Below are positions 10,441 to 20,253 of a stretch of 57,744 bases of DNA, piece by piece. Source of the DNA: Rhizobium sp. GTDB taxonomy: Bacteria; Pseudomonadota; Gammaproteobacteria; Burkholderiales; Thiobacillaceae. The translations under genes and the position numbers were made by a program. The stretch lies in assembly GCA_019459285.1 (NCBI GenBank), contig JAIBEL010000018.1:1-57744 (forward strand), read 5' to 3'. Below the pieces are notes generated by a model, which saw only the letters and a list, made by a program, of their open reading frames with translations, was not told where the DNA came from and ran no database searches. Positions within the stretch are counted from its first letter, which is position 1; every line of letters begins with the position of its first letter.

Positions 10441-10455
10441 CCCACACTCTCCGCC

Positions 10456-11547
10456 ATGTCAGCCACGCCAACCACGAAACCCGTCAAGAAACGCAAGATC
10501 AAACTCGACGAACACCTGCTCGCCTATCGCGGCGTCTGGGTCTTCGTCGAGAGCGAACGCGGACACGTTCACCCCGTATCCTGGGAACTCATGGGACAGG
10601 GGCGGCGACTTGCCGACCAGTTGCAGGTGGAACTCTGCGCTGTCGCCATGGGCGCACCGGGACCGGAACTCGACACCCATTGCGAGGCGTCTTTCCACTA
10701 TGGTGCGGACCGCTGCTACCGGGTCGCCAGCCCGGTGCTGAGGGATTACCGTAATGAGCCCTATACCCAGGCGCTGACGCAACTGGTCAACGCCCACAAG
10801 CCGGAGATTCTCTTCCTGGGCGCGACCACGCTGGGCCGGGATCTGGCCGGCTCGGTGGCCACCACCTTGAAGACCGGCCTGACCGCCGATTGCACCGAAC
10901 TGGCGATCGACCCGGAAGACCGCTGCCTGCTGGCTACGCGACCCACCTTCGGCGGCAGCCTGCTGTGCACCATCGCCACGCTGAACTATCGGCCTCAGAT
11001 GGCGACGATACGCCATCGCGTCATGCCGATGCCTGAACCGCAACCGGAGCGCCGCGGCCTGATCGTCGATTTCGAGCCTGGCCTGGTGGAGGAAAGCATC
11101 GTCACCAAACTCCTCGATTTCCTGCCCGACGCGCTCGACGACAGACAGCACTTGCCTTATGCCGAAATCGTTGTCGCGGGCGGCAAGGGCCTCGGCAAGG
11201 CGGAGAATTTCCGGCTGGTATGGGATCTGGCCGGGGTGCTGGGCGCCGAGGTAGGGGCCACCCGCGCCGCCATCCACGCCGGCTGGATCACGCCCGACCG
11301 CCAGGTAGGGCAGACCGGCAAGACGGTGCGCCCCGCGCTCTATATTGCGGCGGGCATCTCGGGTGCCATCCAGCACCGCGTCGGCATGGAAGCCTCGGAC
11401 TGCATCGTCGCCATCAACAGCGATGCCAATGCTCCCATTTTCGATTTCGCCCACTATGCCCTGGTCGGCGATTGCGTGAGCGTACTGCCTGCCCTGACCA
11501 AGGCCTTCGCCAGCTACCTGGGCAAACCCTTCAAGGAAGCCACATGA
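10456..11547 (+). CDS. fixB: Electron transfer flavoprotein alpha subunit (FixB type)
   Basis: The 363-residue protein has an N-terminal domain with [20 protein letters not shown] and a C-terminal FAD domain with [16 protein letters not shown] (about residues 296-311) and [20 protein letters not shown], the ETF-alpha signature. With FixA it forms the flavin heterodimer that splits electrons between ferredoxin and quinone. The N-terminus is basic ([13 protein letters not shown]) and somewhat longer than in ETF of fatty acid oxidation. It overlaps fixC by four bases. Confidence 0.93.
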   Translation: MSATPTTKPVKKRKIKLDEHLLAYRGVWVFVESERGHVHPVSWELMGQGRRLADQLQVELCAVAMGAPGPELDTHCEASFHYGADRCYRVASPVLRDYRNEPYTQALTQLVNAHKPEILFLGATTLGRDLAGSVATTLKTGLTADCTELAIDPEDRCLLATRPTFGGSLLCTIATLNYRPQMATIRHRVMPMPEPQPERRGLIVDFEPGLVEESIVTKLLDFLPDALDDRQHLPYAEIVVAGGKGLGKAENFRLVWDLAGVLGAEVGATRAAIHAGWITPDRQVGQTGKTVRPALYIAAGISGAIQHRVGMEASDCIVAINSDANAPIFDFAHYALVGDCVSVLPALTKAFASYLGKPFKEAT

Positions 11548-12845
11548 GCGAAAAGTTCGACGTCATCGTGGTGGGCGCTGGTCCCGCCGGCAACGCGGCG
11601 GCCTACACCCTCGCCAAGGCGGGGATCAATGTCCTGCAGATCGAACGCGGCGAATACCCCGGCTCGAAAAATGTCCAGGGCGCCATCCTGTATGCCGATG
11701 CCCTGGAACGGCTGATCCCCGATTTCCGCGACAGCGCGCCCCTGGAACGGCACATCATCGAACAGCGCATGTGGGTACTCGCCGAGGATTCCTACATCGG
11801 CGGTCATTACCGCTCGGCCGAGTTCGCGCGGCCCCCGCACAACCGCTACACCATCATCCGCGCCCGTTTCGACAAGTGGTTCTCCGATCAGGTGCAGAAA
11901 GCCGGTGCCCTGTTGCTATGCGAGACCACGGTGAAAGCCCTGCTGCGTGACGTGCAGGGCAAGGTCATCGGTGTCGAGGTGGATCGCGAGGACGGCCGGA
12001 TCTACGCCGATGCCGTCATCTTGGCCGATGGCGCGAATTCCCTGGTCGCCACCCGGGCCGGACTGCGCCAGGACATACGCGCGGAGACGGCCGCCCTGGC
12101 GGTGAAGGAGGTCATCTTCCTGCCCAAGGAAACCGTGGATGCGCGCTTCAACCTGAGCGGCCAGGAAGGCGCGGTGATCGAGATGCTGGGCAGCATTTCA
12201 CAGGGCATGGTGGGCACCGGTTTCCTCTACACCAACAAGGATTCGATCTCCATCGGCATTGGCTGCATGCTTTCCGATCTCAAGCGGCAACACCTCACTC
12301 CGGTGGAACTGCTGGAACGGATGAAAGCCCATCCCGCCATCGCGCCGCTCATCGCCGGCGGCGAGCCGCGCGAATATGCCGCCCACCTCATTCCCGAGGG
12401 AGGCTACGATGCGCTGCCGCAACTCTACGGCGAAGGCTGGATGCTGGTCGGCGACTCGGCCGGCTTCGTCAACGCCGTGCACCGCGAGGGTTCGAACCTC
12501 GCCATGACCAGCGGCCAGATGGCGGCCGAGACCCTGATCGAACTGTTACGGGAAAAGCGACCGGCGACCGCGGCCAACCTGGCCTGCTATCGCGCGCGGC
12601 TCGACGCCAGTTTTGTCATGAAGGATCTGAAGAAATACCGCCGCCTGCCGGAGACGCTCGACCGCCAGCGCCAGTTCATCAACGATTATCCCGCCCTGCT
12701 CAACCAGGCCGCTCACACCATGCTCCGCGTCGATGGCGTGGACAAGCGCCACAAAGAGAAGGAAATTTTCAACGCCTTCCGCGAACGGCGTTCGCTTCTG
12801 GGCTTGCTGGGCGATGCCTACCAGCTGTGGCGGGCTACCCGCTAG
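11544..12845 (+). CDS. fixC: FixC-type ETF:quinone oxidoreductase
   Basis: Starting at the ATG at 11544, the protein is 433 residues, the usual length of FixC. It begins with a dinucleotide-binding motif (FDVIVVGAGPAGNAAAY) and includes PGSKNVQGAILY and GDSAGFVNAVHREGSNLAM, which are typical of the family. It takes electrons from FixAB and passes them to the quinone pool at the membrane, with FixX as iron-sulfur partner. A frame reaching back to 11220 is only an overlap with fixB. fixX follows after nine bases. Confidence 0.94.
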   Translation: MSEKFDVIVVGAGPAGNAAAYTLAKAGINVLQIERGEYPGSKNVQGAILYADALERLIPDFRDSAPLERHIIEQRMWVLAEDSYIGGHYRSAEFARPPHNRYTIIRARFDKWFSDQVQKAGALLLCETTVKALLRDVQGKVIGVEVDREDGRIYADAVILADGANSLVATRAGLRQDIRAETAALAVKEVIFLPKETVDARFNLSGQEGAVIEMLGSISQGMVGTGFLYTNKDSISIGIGCMLSDLKRQHLTPVELLERMKAHPAIAPLIAGGEPREYAAHLIPEGGYDALPQLYGEGWMLVGDSAGFVNAVHREGSNLAMTSGQMAAETLIELLREKRPATAANLACYRARLDASFVMKDLKKYRRLPETLDRQRQFINDYPALLNQAAHTMLRVDGVDKRHKEKEIFNAFRERRSLLGLLGDAYQLWRATR

Positions 12846-12854
12846 GAGAATCAC

Positions 12855-13154
12855 ATGCCGTCCAATGTCCAGGCGCAGGTCGAGAAAAAGCTCTATCTCA
12901 ACCGTTATCGGGTCGATGCTGGCCGACCGCACATCAAGATCAAGGATGCCAACGTCTGTGCGACCCGCTGCACGGCCCAGCAATGCGTGGTCTGCTGCCC
13001 GGCCGGTTGCTGGAGCAGCGAGTCGGGACGCGTCAGCCTGATCACCGACGGCTGTCTAGAGTGTGGTACCTGCCGTATCATCTGCGACGAGTTCCACAAT
13101 GTCGACTGGGATTACCCCCGCGGCGGTTTTGGCATCCTCTACAAGTTCGGATAA
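12855..13154 (+). CDS. fixX: FixX ferredoxin-like protein
   Basis: The 99-residue protein carries ten cysteines. One cluster motif is C67-x2-C70-x2-C73-x3-C77 (CLECGTCRIIC) and another group is C44, C47, C48 and C52. It ends GGFGILYKFG, a FixX hallmark. It supplies the iron-sulfur centre of the FixCX membrane module. A ribosome binding site (TAGGAGA) precedes the ATG. The next gene, kup, follows after only 22 bases. Confidence 0.94.
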   Translation: MPSNVQAQVEKKLYLNRYRVDAGRPHIKIKDANVCATRCTAQQCVVCCPAGCWSSESGRVSLITDGCLECGTCRIICDEFHNVDWDYPRGGFGILYKFG

Positions 13155-13176
13155 GGCGTTGCGGCCAGAAAAAATA

Positions 13177-15051
13177 ATGAATCAGCCTCACCCGGCAAAC
13201 AGCACGACCCGCGCGCTCGCCCTCGGTGCGCTCGGCGTCGTCTTCGGCGACATCGGCACCAGCCCCCTCTACACCATGAAGGAGGTCTTCAGCGGACATC
13301 ACCTGGCTCTTAGCCAGGACAATGTTCTGGGCATCCTCTCCCTGATCTTCTGGGAACTGATCCTGGTCGTTTCCGTGAAGTACGTCGGCCTCATGATGCG
13401 GGCCGACAACAAGGGCGAGGGTGGCATCCTGGCCTTGCTCGCCCTCGTGCAGGGGCAAGCTCCGCTGGCATCGCGCAGCCGCTGGATCCTGATGTCATTG
13501 GGCTTCCTGGGCGCCTCGTTTTTCTTCGGTGACAGCCTGATCACCCCGGCCATTTCCGTGCTCTCCGCCATCGAGGGCCTGGAGATGGGGGCGCCCGTGT
13601 TGCACCCCTTCATCGTGCCGCTTGCGCTGGGCATCCTCATCGGGCTGTTCGTCATTCAGCGTCAAGGAACCAACACGATAGGCAAGTTGTTCGGCCCGGT
13701 CATGCTGGTCTGGTTCGGGGTACTGGGCGTGCTCGGAACGCTCAGCATCCTTCAGCATCCCCAGGTGCTCGCCGCTCTCCTGCCCATCCATGCCATGCAT
13801 TTCTTCGCCGCACACGGTACGGCGAGTTTCCTCATCCTTGGCGCGGTCGTCCTGGCGATTACCGGTGCGGAAGCCTTGTATGCAGATATGGGGCATTTTG
13901 GCCGCCGCCCCATCCAGCTGGTCTGGTTCGCCTATGTCCTGCCGGCGCTGGTGCTCAACTACTTCGGCCAGGGCGCACTGCTGCTCGCCAACCCGGAGGC
14001 ACTGCGCAACCCGTTTTATCTGCTCGCGCCGGAATGGGCACTCTACCCCATGATCGGCTTGGCCACCGCGGCGACCGTGATCGCCTCCCAGGCCGTCATC
14101 TCGGGCGCATTCTCGGTGACCCGTCAGGTCATCCAGATGGGCTATGCGCCGCGCCTGATCATTCGCCACACTTCCGCGACCGAAGTGGGCCAGATCTACA
14201 TCCCCTTCGTGAACTGGGCCCTGGCGGTCGGCATCGCCGTGCTGGTATTGGGCTTCCGGAGTTCGAGCAACCTGGCCGCCGCCTACGGCATCGCCGTCAC
14301 CGGCACCTTCGCCATCAGCACCATCCTGATGTTCATGGTCATGCGCGTGCGCTGGGATCTCGGTCTCGGTGTAACCCTGGCCGGCCTGGTCATCTTTCTC
14401 ACCATCGATCTCGCTTTTTTCGGCGCCAATGCAGTCAAGATACCGGACGGTGGCTGGTTCCCTCTGGCAGCCGCCCTGCTGGTTTTTACCCTACTGGTGA
14501 CCTGGAAGAGCGGCCGTGAGATTGTGCTGGAGCGCTTGCGGGAAACTGCGCAGCCACTCGCCCCTTTCGTGGAAATGCTTCTGGCGCATCCACCGGTTCG
14601 GGTGCCGGGAACCGCCGTATTCATGACCGCCGATGCGAACGGGGCGCCCTCAGCCCTGCTGCACAACCTCAAGCACAACAAGGTGCTGCACGAACGTGTG
14701 GTGATCCTGAATGTGCGCTATGCCGAAGTGCCGTATGTCCCTGCCGACAGACGGCTGGAGATGTCGCAACTGGCCGAGGACTTCTACCACGTCGTCATCC
14801 GCTACGGGTTCATGGATGACATCGACATTCCCAAGGCCTTGTCGAAATGTCCCTGTGGCATGCAGTTTGATCTGATGGATACCACTTTCTTCTTCAGCCG
14901 GGAGAACCTGATCCCGACACGGGGCGAGGGCATGATGCTCTGGCGCGAACATCTTTTCGCGACCATGGCACGCAACGCCGCCAGCCCCATGACCTTTTTC
15001 CAGATCCCCGCCAACCGGGTGGTCGAACTCGGTGCCCAGCTTGAGATATGA
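13177..15051 (+). CDS. kup: Kup system low-affinity potassium transporter
   Basis: The 624-residue protein starts at the ATG at 13177. It shows the KUP/HAK family features: ALGALGVVFGDIGTSPLYTMKE at the first helix, GEGGILALLAL, GDSLITPAISVLSAIEGLE, twelve hydrophobic segments to about residue 450, and a soluble C-terminal domain. Kup takes up K+ with protons at the inner membrane. The 22-base gap to fixX suggests co-transcription with the kdpD'E-fix genes. An earlier in-frame start at 13063 lies within fixX and is rejected. Confidence 0.95.
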   Translation: MNQPHPANSTTRALALGALGVVFGDIGTSPLYTMKEVFSGHHLALSQDNVLGILSLIFWELILVVSVKYVGLMMRADNKGEGGILALLALVQGQAPLASRSRWILMSLGFLGASFFFGDSLITPAISVLSAIEGLEMGAPVLHPFIVPLALGILIGLFVIQRQGTNTIGKLFGPVMLVWFGVLGVLGTLSILQHPQVLAALLPIHAMHFFAAHGTASFLILGAVVLAITGAEALYADMGHFGRRPIQLVWFAYVLPALVLNYFGQGALLLANPEALRNPFYLLAPEWALYPMIGLATAATVIASQAVISGAFSVTRQVIQMGYAPRLIIRHTSATEVGQIYIPFVNWALAVGIAVLVLGFRSSSNLAAAYGIAVTGTFAISTILMFMVMRVRWDLGLGVTLAGLVIFLTIDLAFFGANAVKIPDGGWFPLAAALLVFTLLVTWKSGREIVLERLRETAQPLAPFVEMLLAHPPVRVPGTAVFMTADANGAPSALLHNLKHNKVLHERVVILNVRYAEVPYVPADRRLEMSQLAEDFYHVVIRYGFMDDIDIPKALSKCPCGMQFDLMDTTFFFSRENLIPTRGEGMMLWREHLFATMARNAASPMTFFQIPANRVVELGAQLEI

Positions 15052-15112
15052 TCGACACCGCTACGGATAGCTGTTCAAATTTCTGAGCAGCCGCCACCCG
15101 CGTCGGCCAGCC

Positions 15113-15378
15113 TTGGCTCCACCTTCACCGGGTAGTCGATTCCGACAGTGCGCAGTACATCTCGCTGCCGGCGGGGCTGGCGCGCATGAATCTCGCCGTG
15201 TTCAGCTTCCACACCAGACCGGTGTGGAAATCCGGGTCACCATCCCGGCCGTGCTGGAGTATACGATCAGGCGATCCGCTGCAATCTGCATATCATCACC
15301 CTCATCCTGCTGGACGCCATCGCGGTCATCGTGCTGCTGTACATGCGCCTTAAGCTGAAGAAAAAGGTGCTGCGCTAA
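15113..15378 (+). pseudogene. Decayed DedA family gene (3' part)
   Basis: Frames that shift along this stretch match the C-terminal half of a DedA protein. The first piece reads STFTG and then meets a TAG. After a one-base loss, YISLPAGLARMNLAVFSFHT aligns with ISIPAGLSRMNAGAFAFYT of the intact DedA gene at 6431. A final piece in a third frame reads YDQAIRCNLHIITLILLDAI and ends in a basic tail at the TAA at 15376. The 5' half is missing. It lies directly after kup, at the far side of the kdpD'-kup operon. Confidence 0.75.
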
Positions 15379-15424
15379 GGAAAGTCCGTTGACGCGGCAT
15401 GCGGTAGCCCCGAGAGAGGGCCCC

Positions 15425-16699
15425 TCAAGCCGGCCGATTGCTCGACAGGCTGTTTTCGGTGAAATAGCTGATGCGGGTGCGCGGGTCGAGGTAGGCGATC
15501 ACCACCACATCCAGTTCCGCAGGCCGCAGGGTTTTGACCACGGAGAGTTCGGGCGCTTCGCGCATGTCCAGCCACAAAGCCTCTTCCTTGGGTACATCGG
15601 GATCGTAGATCAATAACGAAGGATGCAAGAGCCGGCCCGGGTTGACGCTCATGATCAGACCGATCTGGCCATTGTTCAACTGCACGACGCTACCGGGCGG
15701 ATAGATCCCCATGCAGCGAACGAACAGCTGCAGCAAGACCGGATCGTATTTGCCCGGTTCCTTCTTGAACATGAAGGCAATGGCTTCGGCAGGCGTCATG
15801 GACTCCGCCGGGTTGATGCGGTTGCAGTAGTGGTCGAAGGCATTGGCAATGCAGGCAATACGGCCCAACCGCCCGATCTGCTCGCCTGCGAGCCTGCCCG
15901 GATAGCCGCTGCCGTCGAGCAGTTCATGGTGCATGGCAATGACGTCCAGCGCGGCGGCAGGCATGCCTGGCAGGCGTTGTGCCATGTCGACACCATACGC
16001 CACGTGCTGCTGGTAGAAACTGAGCTCGGCTTTCGTCCAGGGAGCTTTATTCAGAAGAATCTGGCTGGGGATCTTTTCCCTGCCGATATCGTGCAGCAGC
16101 GTGCCGAGTCCCAGCGCGCGCATTTCCCCGGCACCCAGTTGTGCTTCCTTTGCCAGCACCAGCGACAGCATCGTGACATTGAGGGCATGGTAGTACGCGT
16201 TCTCGTCCCCCGCCTTGGTATTCACGAGGTGCAGCGCAACGTCCTTGTCTGCCAGCATCGAGTCCACCATGTCCGATACCAGTGTCTGCGCTTGCTGGAC
16301 CGATTCCTCCGGACGGGAAAAGAGGTTGCGCAACAACGACTTGACGGTTGAGGCTCCGGCAGCGAACTGTCGTTCGCAGCGCCCCAGTGCCTCGCGTTGG
16401 CGCGAAAGCTGTTCCCGCCGTTTCCTTTTTTCTGCCCACATCGCTTCCATTTCAGGATCAGGCGGCGATGGTGGCGGTGGAGACGCGCTCGCTTTGGGCG
16501 GCGGCAAGGGGGCGGAATCACTCTTGCTGCTGTCGTAGAACACATGCGAAATTCCGAGGGAACGCAACTGCTGCACTTGTTTTTCGCTGCGAATCTTGAA
16601 GCTGCTGAACAGAAAAGGATGATCCGTCCAGGAGTCCAGCCGGATGTACAGCCCCACTCTTACCTGTTCGATGCCTATGCGTTGTTCCAGTTCGCTCAT
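15425..16699 (-). CDS. HD-GYP domain cyclic-di-GMP phosphodiesterase
   Basis: The 424-residue protein has an N-terminal DUF3391-like domain (IGIEQVRVGLYIRLDSWTDHPFLF, residues 9-32), a proline-rich linker at 63-82, and an HD-GYP domain. H203-D204 of LLHDIG and the second metal-binding histidines of MHHELLDGSGYPGRL are intact, with GYP at 265-267. Such proteins hydrolyse cyclic di-GMP, so this one is probably active. The gene lies 72 bases after pdxJ, where acpS often stands in related genomes, and converges on kup. Confidence 0.9.
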   Translation of the reverse strand: MSELEQRIGIEQVRVGLYIRLDSWTDHPFLFSSFKIRSEKQVQQLRSLGISHVFYDSSKSDSAPLPPPKASASPPPPSPPDPEMEAMWAEKRKRREQLSRQREALGRCERQFAAGASTVKSLLRNLFSRPEESVQQAQTLVSDMVDSMLADKDVALHLVNTKAGDENAYYHALNVTMLSLVLAKEAQLGAGEMRALGLGTLLHDIGREKIPSQILLNKAPWTKAELSFYQQHVAYGVDMAQRLPGMPAAALDVIAMHHELLDGSGYPGRLAGEQIGRLGRIACIANAFDHYCNRINPAESMTPAEAIAFMFKKEPGKYDPVLLQLFVRCMGIYPPGSVVQLNNGQIGLIMSVNPGRLLHPSLLIYDPDVPKEEALWLDMREAPELSVVKTLRPAELDVVVIAYLDPRTRISYFTENSLSSNRPA

Positions 16700-16771
16700 C
16701 GGTCAAACGATCCTGTAGCCTGTTCGCCTGTCACCCTCTGCGCCCACGAGCATGCGGGGTCGACGAAGCCA

Positions 16772-17500
16772 TCAGCCTGCGGCCTCCACCATCAATCGCT
16801 TCATCTCGGCCACCGCCTCCTTCCAGCCGACGAACAGCGCCTGCGCCACGATCGCGTGGCCGATGTTGAGTTCGTGGATGCCGGGCAGTGCGGCGACAGG
16901 CTGGACATTGTGATAGGTGAGACCGTGGCCGGCGTTCACCGTCAGCCCGATGCTGTGGCCATAGGCAACGGCCATGCGAATGCGCTCGAATTCGGCGATG
17001 CGCGCTTCGTCCGTCTCCGCGTCGGCATAATGCCCGGTATGGATTTCGACCACCGGCGCGCCAGCCGCATGGGCCGCGTCAAGCTGGGCGAAATCGGCAT
17101 CGATGAACAGTGAGACACGGATGCCGGCATCGGCAAGCCGTTTGCAGGCAGCGGTCATTTTCTGCATCTGGCCCTTGACGTCGAGCCCGCCTTCGGTCGT
17201 GAGTTCCTCGCGCTTTTCCGGCACCAGGCAGACGTCCTGCGGCCGGGTAGCGACGGCGATCGCGAGCATCTCCCCGGTCACCGCCATCTCCAGATTCATC
17301 TTGGTTTTCAGCACCTGGCGCAGAATCGCCACGTCGGCATCCTGGATGTGGCGGCGGTCTTCGCGCAGGTGCAGCGTGATCGAATCGGCACCGGCGGTTT
17401 CTGCCGCGAGTGCCGCCTCGACCGGGCTGGGATAGCGGGTCTTGCGCGCCTGGCGCAGGGTGGCGATATGGTCGATATTGACGCCGAGGAAGATGCTCAT
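16772..17500 (-). CDS. pdxJ: Pyridoxine 5'-phosphate synthase
   Basis: The 242-residue protein is a full PdxJ. It begins [20 protein letters not shown] and contains [20 protein letters not shown] and the C-terminal [14 protein letters not shown]. PdxJ condenses 3-amino-2-oxopropyl phosphate with deoxyxylulose 5-phosphate to form pyridoxine phosphate. It overlaps the recO stop by four bases and is part of the lepB-rnc-era-recO-pdxJ string. Confidence 0.97.
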   Translation of the reverse strand: MSIFLGVNIDHIATLRQARKTRYPSPVEAALAAETAGADSITLHLREDRRHIQDADVAILRQVLKTKMNLEMAVTGEMLAIAVATRPQDVCLVPEKREELTTEGGLDVKGQMQKMTAACKRLADAGIRVSLFIDADFAQLDAAHAAGAPVVEIHTGHYADAETDEARIAEFERIRMAVAYGHSIGLTVNAGHGLTYHNVQPVAALPGIHELNIGHAIVAQALFVGWKEAVAEMKRLMVEAAG

Positions 17501-18264
17501 TGTGTGAGTTCGGTGAGGTCGCGTAACAGCTGGCGAGTATAAAGCGGCTTAGCGCCCAGCGTATGGTTGATGAGGGTACGCATCAGTGCCTTGGCTTCGA
17601 CCAGCGTCGTCGGCCGCTCGAAGTGATCGCCGGCCAGGTCGATCAGCGTCTGGCCGGACACCGGACACCCCGGTTGCCCTGCTTCCGGGCCATCCAGGGT
17701 GCGCAGTGCACCGCGCTCTGGCTGGAACACATAACGGGCCTGCGCCTGGATTGTCGCGCCGCTGTCCGCCTCGACATCGAAGGTGGCGCCATAGCCGATC
17801 TCACCCAGCAGATTCTTCTCGAAGCGCCGCAGGATCCGCTCAAAGCAAACGGTACGTTCGTAATGGGAGGAGCCGTCATGCTCGCCAGCCAGCTGCTCGA
17901 GGGTCGCGAGATAACGGTCATACAGCGTCTCGTGCGCATCGCCGCGCGCCAGCAGACGCAGCAGCAATTCATTGAGATAAAACCCGCACATCAGCGCCCG
18001 CCCCTCGGGGGCCTTCAAACCGCCCTGCCATTCAGCGGCGTGCAGGGTTTTCAGTTCGGACTTGCCGAACCACGACAACAGCAGCGGGGTGAAGGGCTGC
18101 ATCAGCCCGCGCAGGGTCGAAGTCGGGCGCCGCGCGCCGCGCGCAATCAGTGCCACGCGTCCGTGGTCGCGCGTGAACACCTCCGCCACTACGCTGGTTT
18201 CCTTGAAAGGATACGTGTGGAGGACGAAACCGGGTTCGTTGTTGACGCGCGCGTCTGCGGACAT
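17497..18264 (-). CDS. recO: DNA repair protein RecO
   Basis: The 255-residue protein has the N-terminal OB-like domain of RecO ([35 protein letters not shown]) and a helical C-terminal part with [19 protein letters not shown] and [19 protein letters not shown]. RecO loads RecA together with RecR during gap repair. The zinc-finger cysteines are largely absent, as in other betaproteobacterial RecO proteins. It follows era by seven bases and overlaps pdxJ by four. Confidence 0.93.
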   Translation of the reverse strand: MSADARVNNEPGFVLHTYPFKETSVVAEVFTRDHGRVALIARGARRPTSTLRGLMQPFTPLLLSWFGKSELKTLHAAEWQGGLKAPEGRALMCGFYLNELLLRLLARGDAHETLYDRYLATLEQLAGEHDGSSHYERTVCFERILRRFEKNLLGEIGYGATFDVEADSGATIQAQARYVFQPERGALRTLDGPEAGQPGCPVSGQTLIDLAGDHFERPTTLVEAKALMRTLINHTLGAKPLYTRQLLRDLTELTQ

Positions 18265-18271
18265 CGCCCAC

Positions 18272-19156
18272 TCAATCCAGTCCGAGCGATTTCAGCATCC
18301 GCACATCGTCGGCCCAGCCGCCCTTGACCTTGACCCAGACCTCCAGATAGACCTTGCTGTCGAACGCGCGCTCCATATCGAGGCGCGCCTGGGTGGAGAT
18401 GGTCTTGAGCTTCTCGCCGCCCTTGCCGATGATGATGGGCTTGTGGCTGTCGCGGTCGACCAGGATGGTGGCGAAGATACGGCGCAGATTGCCTTCCTCC
18501 TCGAACTTGTCGATGGTCACCGCCACCGCGTAGGGGATTTCCTCGCCGCACAGGCGGAATACCTTCTCGCGGATGAGCTCGGCGGCCAGCTGGCGTTCGG
18601 TCTGGTCGGTGACGTCGTCCTCGTCGAACAGCGGCGGATTCTTCGGCAGATGGGCTTGCAGGGTCTTCAGGAGTTCGTCCAGGTTGCTGCCCTGTTTGGC
18701 CGACACCGGCACGATCTCGGTGAACGCATGGGCGGCCGCCGCTTCCTGCAGAGACGCCATCAGCTCGGCTCGGTCCTTGACGTGATCGATCTTGTTCACC
18801 ACCAGGATCAGCGGGCGATCCTTGGGCAGCAGGTCCATCACCTGGCGATCCTCTTTTTTCAGCCGTCCCGCTTCCACCAGCATCATCACCACGTCGGTAT
18901 CCGACAGCGTTTCGCGCACCCGCTTGTTCATCGCTCGATTCATGGTGCTGGCGTGGCGGGTCTGGAACCCCGGGGTGTCGACGAACACGAACTGCGCTTC
19001 ATCGGTAGTGTGGATGCCCATCACGCGATGACGGGTGGTTTGCGCCTTGCGTGAGGTAATGCTGATCTTCTGGCCGACGATACGGTTGAGCAGCGTCGAT
19101 TTGCCGACGTTGGGACGCCCGACAATGGCGATGAGGCCGCACTTGAATTCACTCAT
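18272..19156 (-). CDS. era: GTPase Era
   Basis: The protein is 294 residues when started at the ATG at 19156 ([20 protein letters not shown]). The P-loop GRPNVGKS lies at 13-20, followed by the effector loop with QTTRHRVMG, the DTPGFQ switch II and the NKID motif. The C-terminal KH domain has [12 protein letters not shown]. Era binds the 3' end of 16S rRNA and helps 30S assembly. The longer frame to 19471 overlaps rnc. Era follows rnc by 13 bases. Confidence 0.97.
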   Translation of the reverse strand: MSEFKCGLIAIVGRPNVGKSTLLNRIVGQKISITSRKAQTTRHRVMGIHTTDEAQFVFVDTPGFQTRHASTMNRAMNKRVRETLSDTDVVMMLVEAGRLKKEDRQVMDLLPKDRPLILVVNKIDHVKDRAELMASLQEAAAAHAFTEIVPVSAKQGSNLDELLKTLQAHLPKNPPLFDEDDVTDQTERQLAAELIREKVFRLCGEEIPYAVAVTIDKFEEEGNLRRIFATILVDRDSHKPIIIGKGGEKLKTISTQARLDMERAFDSKVYLEVWVKVKGGWADDVRMLKSLGLD

Positions 19157-19169
19157 GTCTGCAGCCTTT

Positions 19170-19850
19170 TCATTTCTGTAATGCGGTGCACGCCTGGCGG
19201 GCGGCTTCCTGTTCGGCGGCGCGGCGGCTCTTGCCGATGCCGCGTGTGCTGAGCACGGGCTTGGCCAGCACGCACTCGACGATGAAACTCTGGTCATGCG
19301 CTTCGCCCTGGGTACCGACCAGGCGGTAATCCGGCAGCGGAAGCCGTCGTGACTGAAGTATTTCCTGCAGCTCGGTCTTGGGATCCTTGCCCGAGGCCCG
19401 CGGATCGATTTTTGCCACCAGCGGATCGAACAATCCACGCACCACGCGTTGCGCGGCCTCGAATCCGGCATCGAGGAAAATAGCGCCGAACAGCGATTCC
19501 AGCGCGTCGGCCAGGATCGAGGGACGGCGAAAGCCGCCGCTCTTGAGTTCGCCTTCGCCCAGGCGCAGGCTTTCGCCCAGTTTCAGGGTGACCGCAATCT
19601 CGGCCAGCGTTTCCTGCCGCACCAGGTTGGCACGCAGGCGCGACAGGCTGCCTTCCGGCAACTCGGGAAATGCATCGTACAAGGCCCGGGCGACCGTGCA
19701 GTTCAATACCGAGTCGCCGAGGAATTCGAGCCGTTCGTTATTGAGCGCGCCGTAGCTGCGGTGCGTCAGCGCCTGGGTCAGAAGATCGGAGCGGGCAAAG
19801 GTATAACCCAGCGCCTGTTGCAGACGCTGGTTCAGCAAGGCGTTATTCAA
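19170..19850 (-). CDS. rnc: Ribonuclease III
   Basis: The protein is 226 residues if started at the TTG at 19850, which overlaps the end of the upstream DUF4845 gene by eight bases. The RNase III signature [12 protein letters not shown] lies at about 38-49, and the double-stranded RNA binding domain ([19 protein letters not shown]...[17 protein letters not shown]) forms the C-terminus. It cleaves double-stranded RNA, including rRNA precursors. No ATG is available near the N-terminus; the TTG has only GAGG just before it. Longer frames run through the neighbouring gene and are rejected. Confidence 0.92.
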   Translation of the reverse strand: MNNALLNQRLQQALGYTFARSDLLTQALTHRSYGALNNERLEFLGDSVLNCTVARALYDAFPELPEGSLSRLRANLVRQETLAEIAVTLKLGESLRLGEGELKSGGFRRPSILADALESLFGAIFLDAGFEAAQRVVRGLFDPLVAKIDPRASGKDPKTELQEILQSRRLPLPDYRLVGTQGEAHDQSFIVECVLAKPVLSTRGIGKSRRAAEQEAARQACTALQK

Positions 19851-20244
19851 CCTCGACCGGGGCCGCGTTGGGGTCGGAACTGGCACTGAAATCGACCACC
19901 AGGCTGACATTGCCGACGAGCTTGGTACGGAAGGTGTAGTCGGTGGAAATGACCGGAACGGCTCCGTGACGATCGATGGCAATGTCTTCGGGCTTGATCA
20001 CGGTCACATAACCGACGCTGGCACGCTGCTCAAAATCATTGCGGATATCGGCATTGCTCTTGGATTTGAGGTCGGATTCCTGCCCCATCGTGGCGAGGAT
20101 CTTCTTCACCGAGAAATACTCGATATAGGCCGGTACCAGTTTCATCGCCAGCATGGCCAGCATGACCAGCACGATGGCGACGAACAGGAAGCCGAACATG
20201 GTCAGTCCGCGTTGTTTGGATTTCATGGCGCGCGTGCGATACAT
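19843..20244 (-). CDS. DUF4845 family single-pass membrane protein
   Basis: The 133-residue protein has a basic N-terminus, one membrane helix at about residues 17-35 (GFLFVAIVLVMLAMLAMKL) and a periplasmic tail of about 95 residues. This matches the DUF4845 proteins that stand between lepB and rnc in many beta- and gammaproteobacteria. Function is unknown. AAGGAGATAGC before the ATG is a strong ribosome binding site. Its end overlaps the rnc start by eight bases, so the two are probably coupled. Confidence 0.88.
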   Translation of the reverse strand: MYRTRAMKSKQRGLTMFGFLFVAIVLVMLAMLAMKLVPAYIEYFSVKKILATMGQESDLKSKSNADIRNDFEQRASVGYVTVIKPEDIAIDRHGAVPVISTDYTFRTKLVGNVSLVVDFSASSDPNAAPVEVE

Positions 20245-20253
20245 GCTATCTCC

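Noticed and set aside
9586..13154. FixABCX as evidence of nitrogen fixation
   Set aside because: No nif gene occurs in the window, and Fix proteins also serve other low-potential electron needs; nitrogen fixation cannot be claimed.
13495..14169. Long minus-strand open frame inside kup
   Set aside because: It is a high-GC shadow of kup, rich in Arg, Asp, Gln and His with no domain-like pattern; kup on the plus strand has full family motifs.
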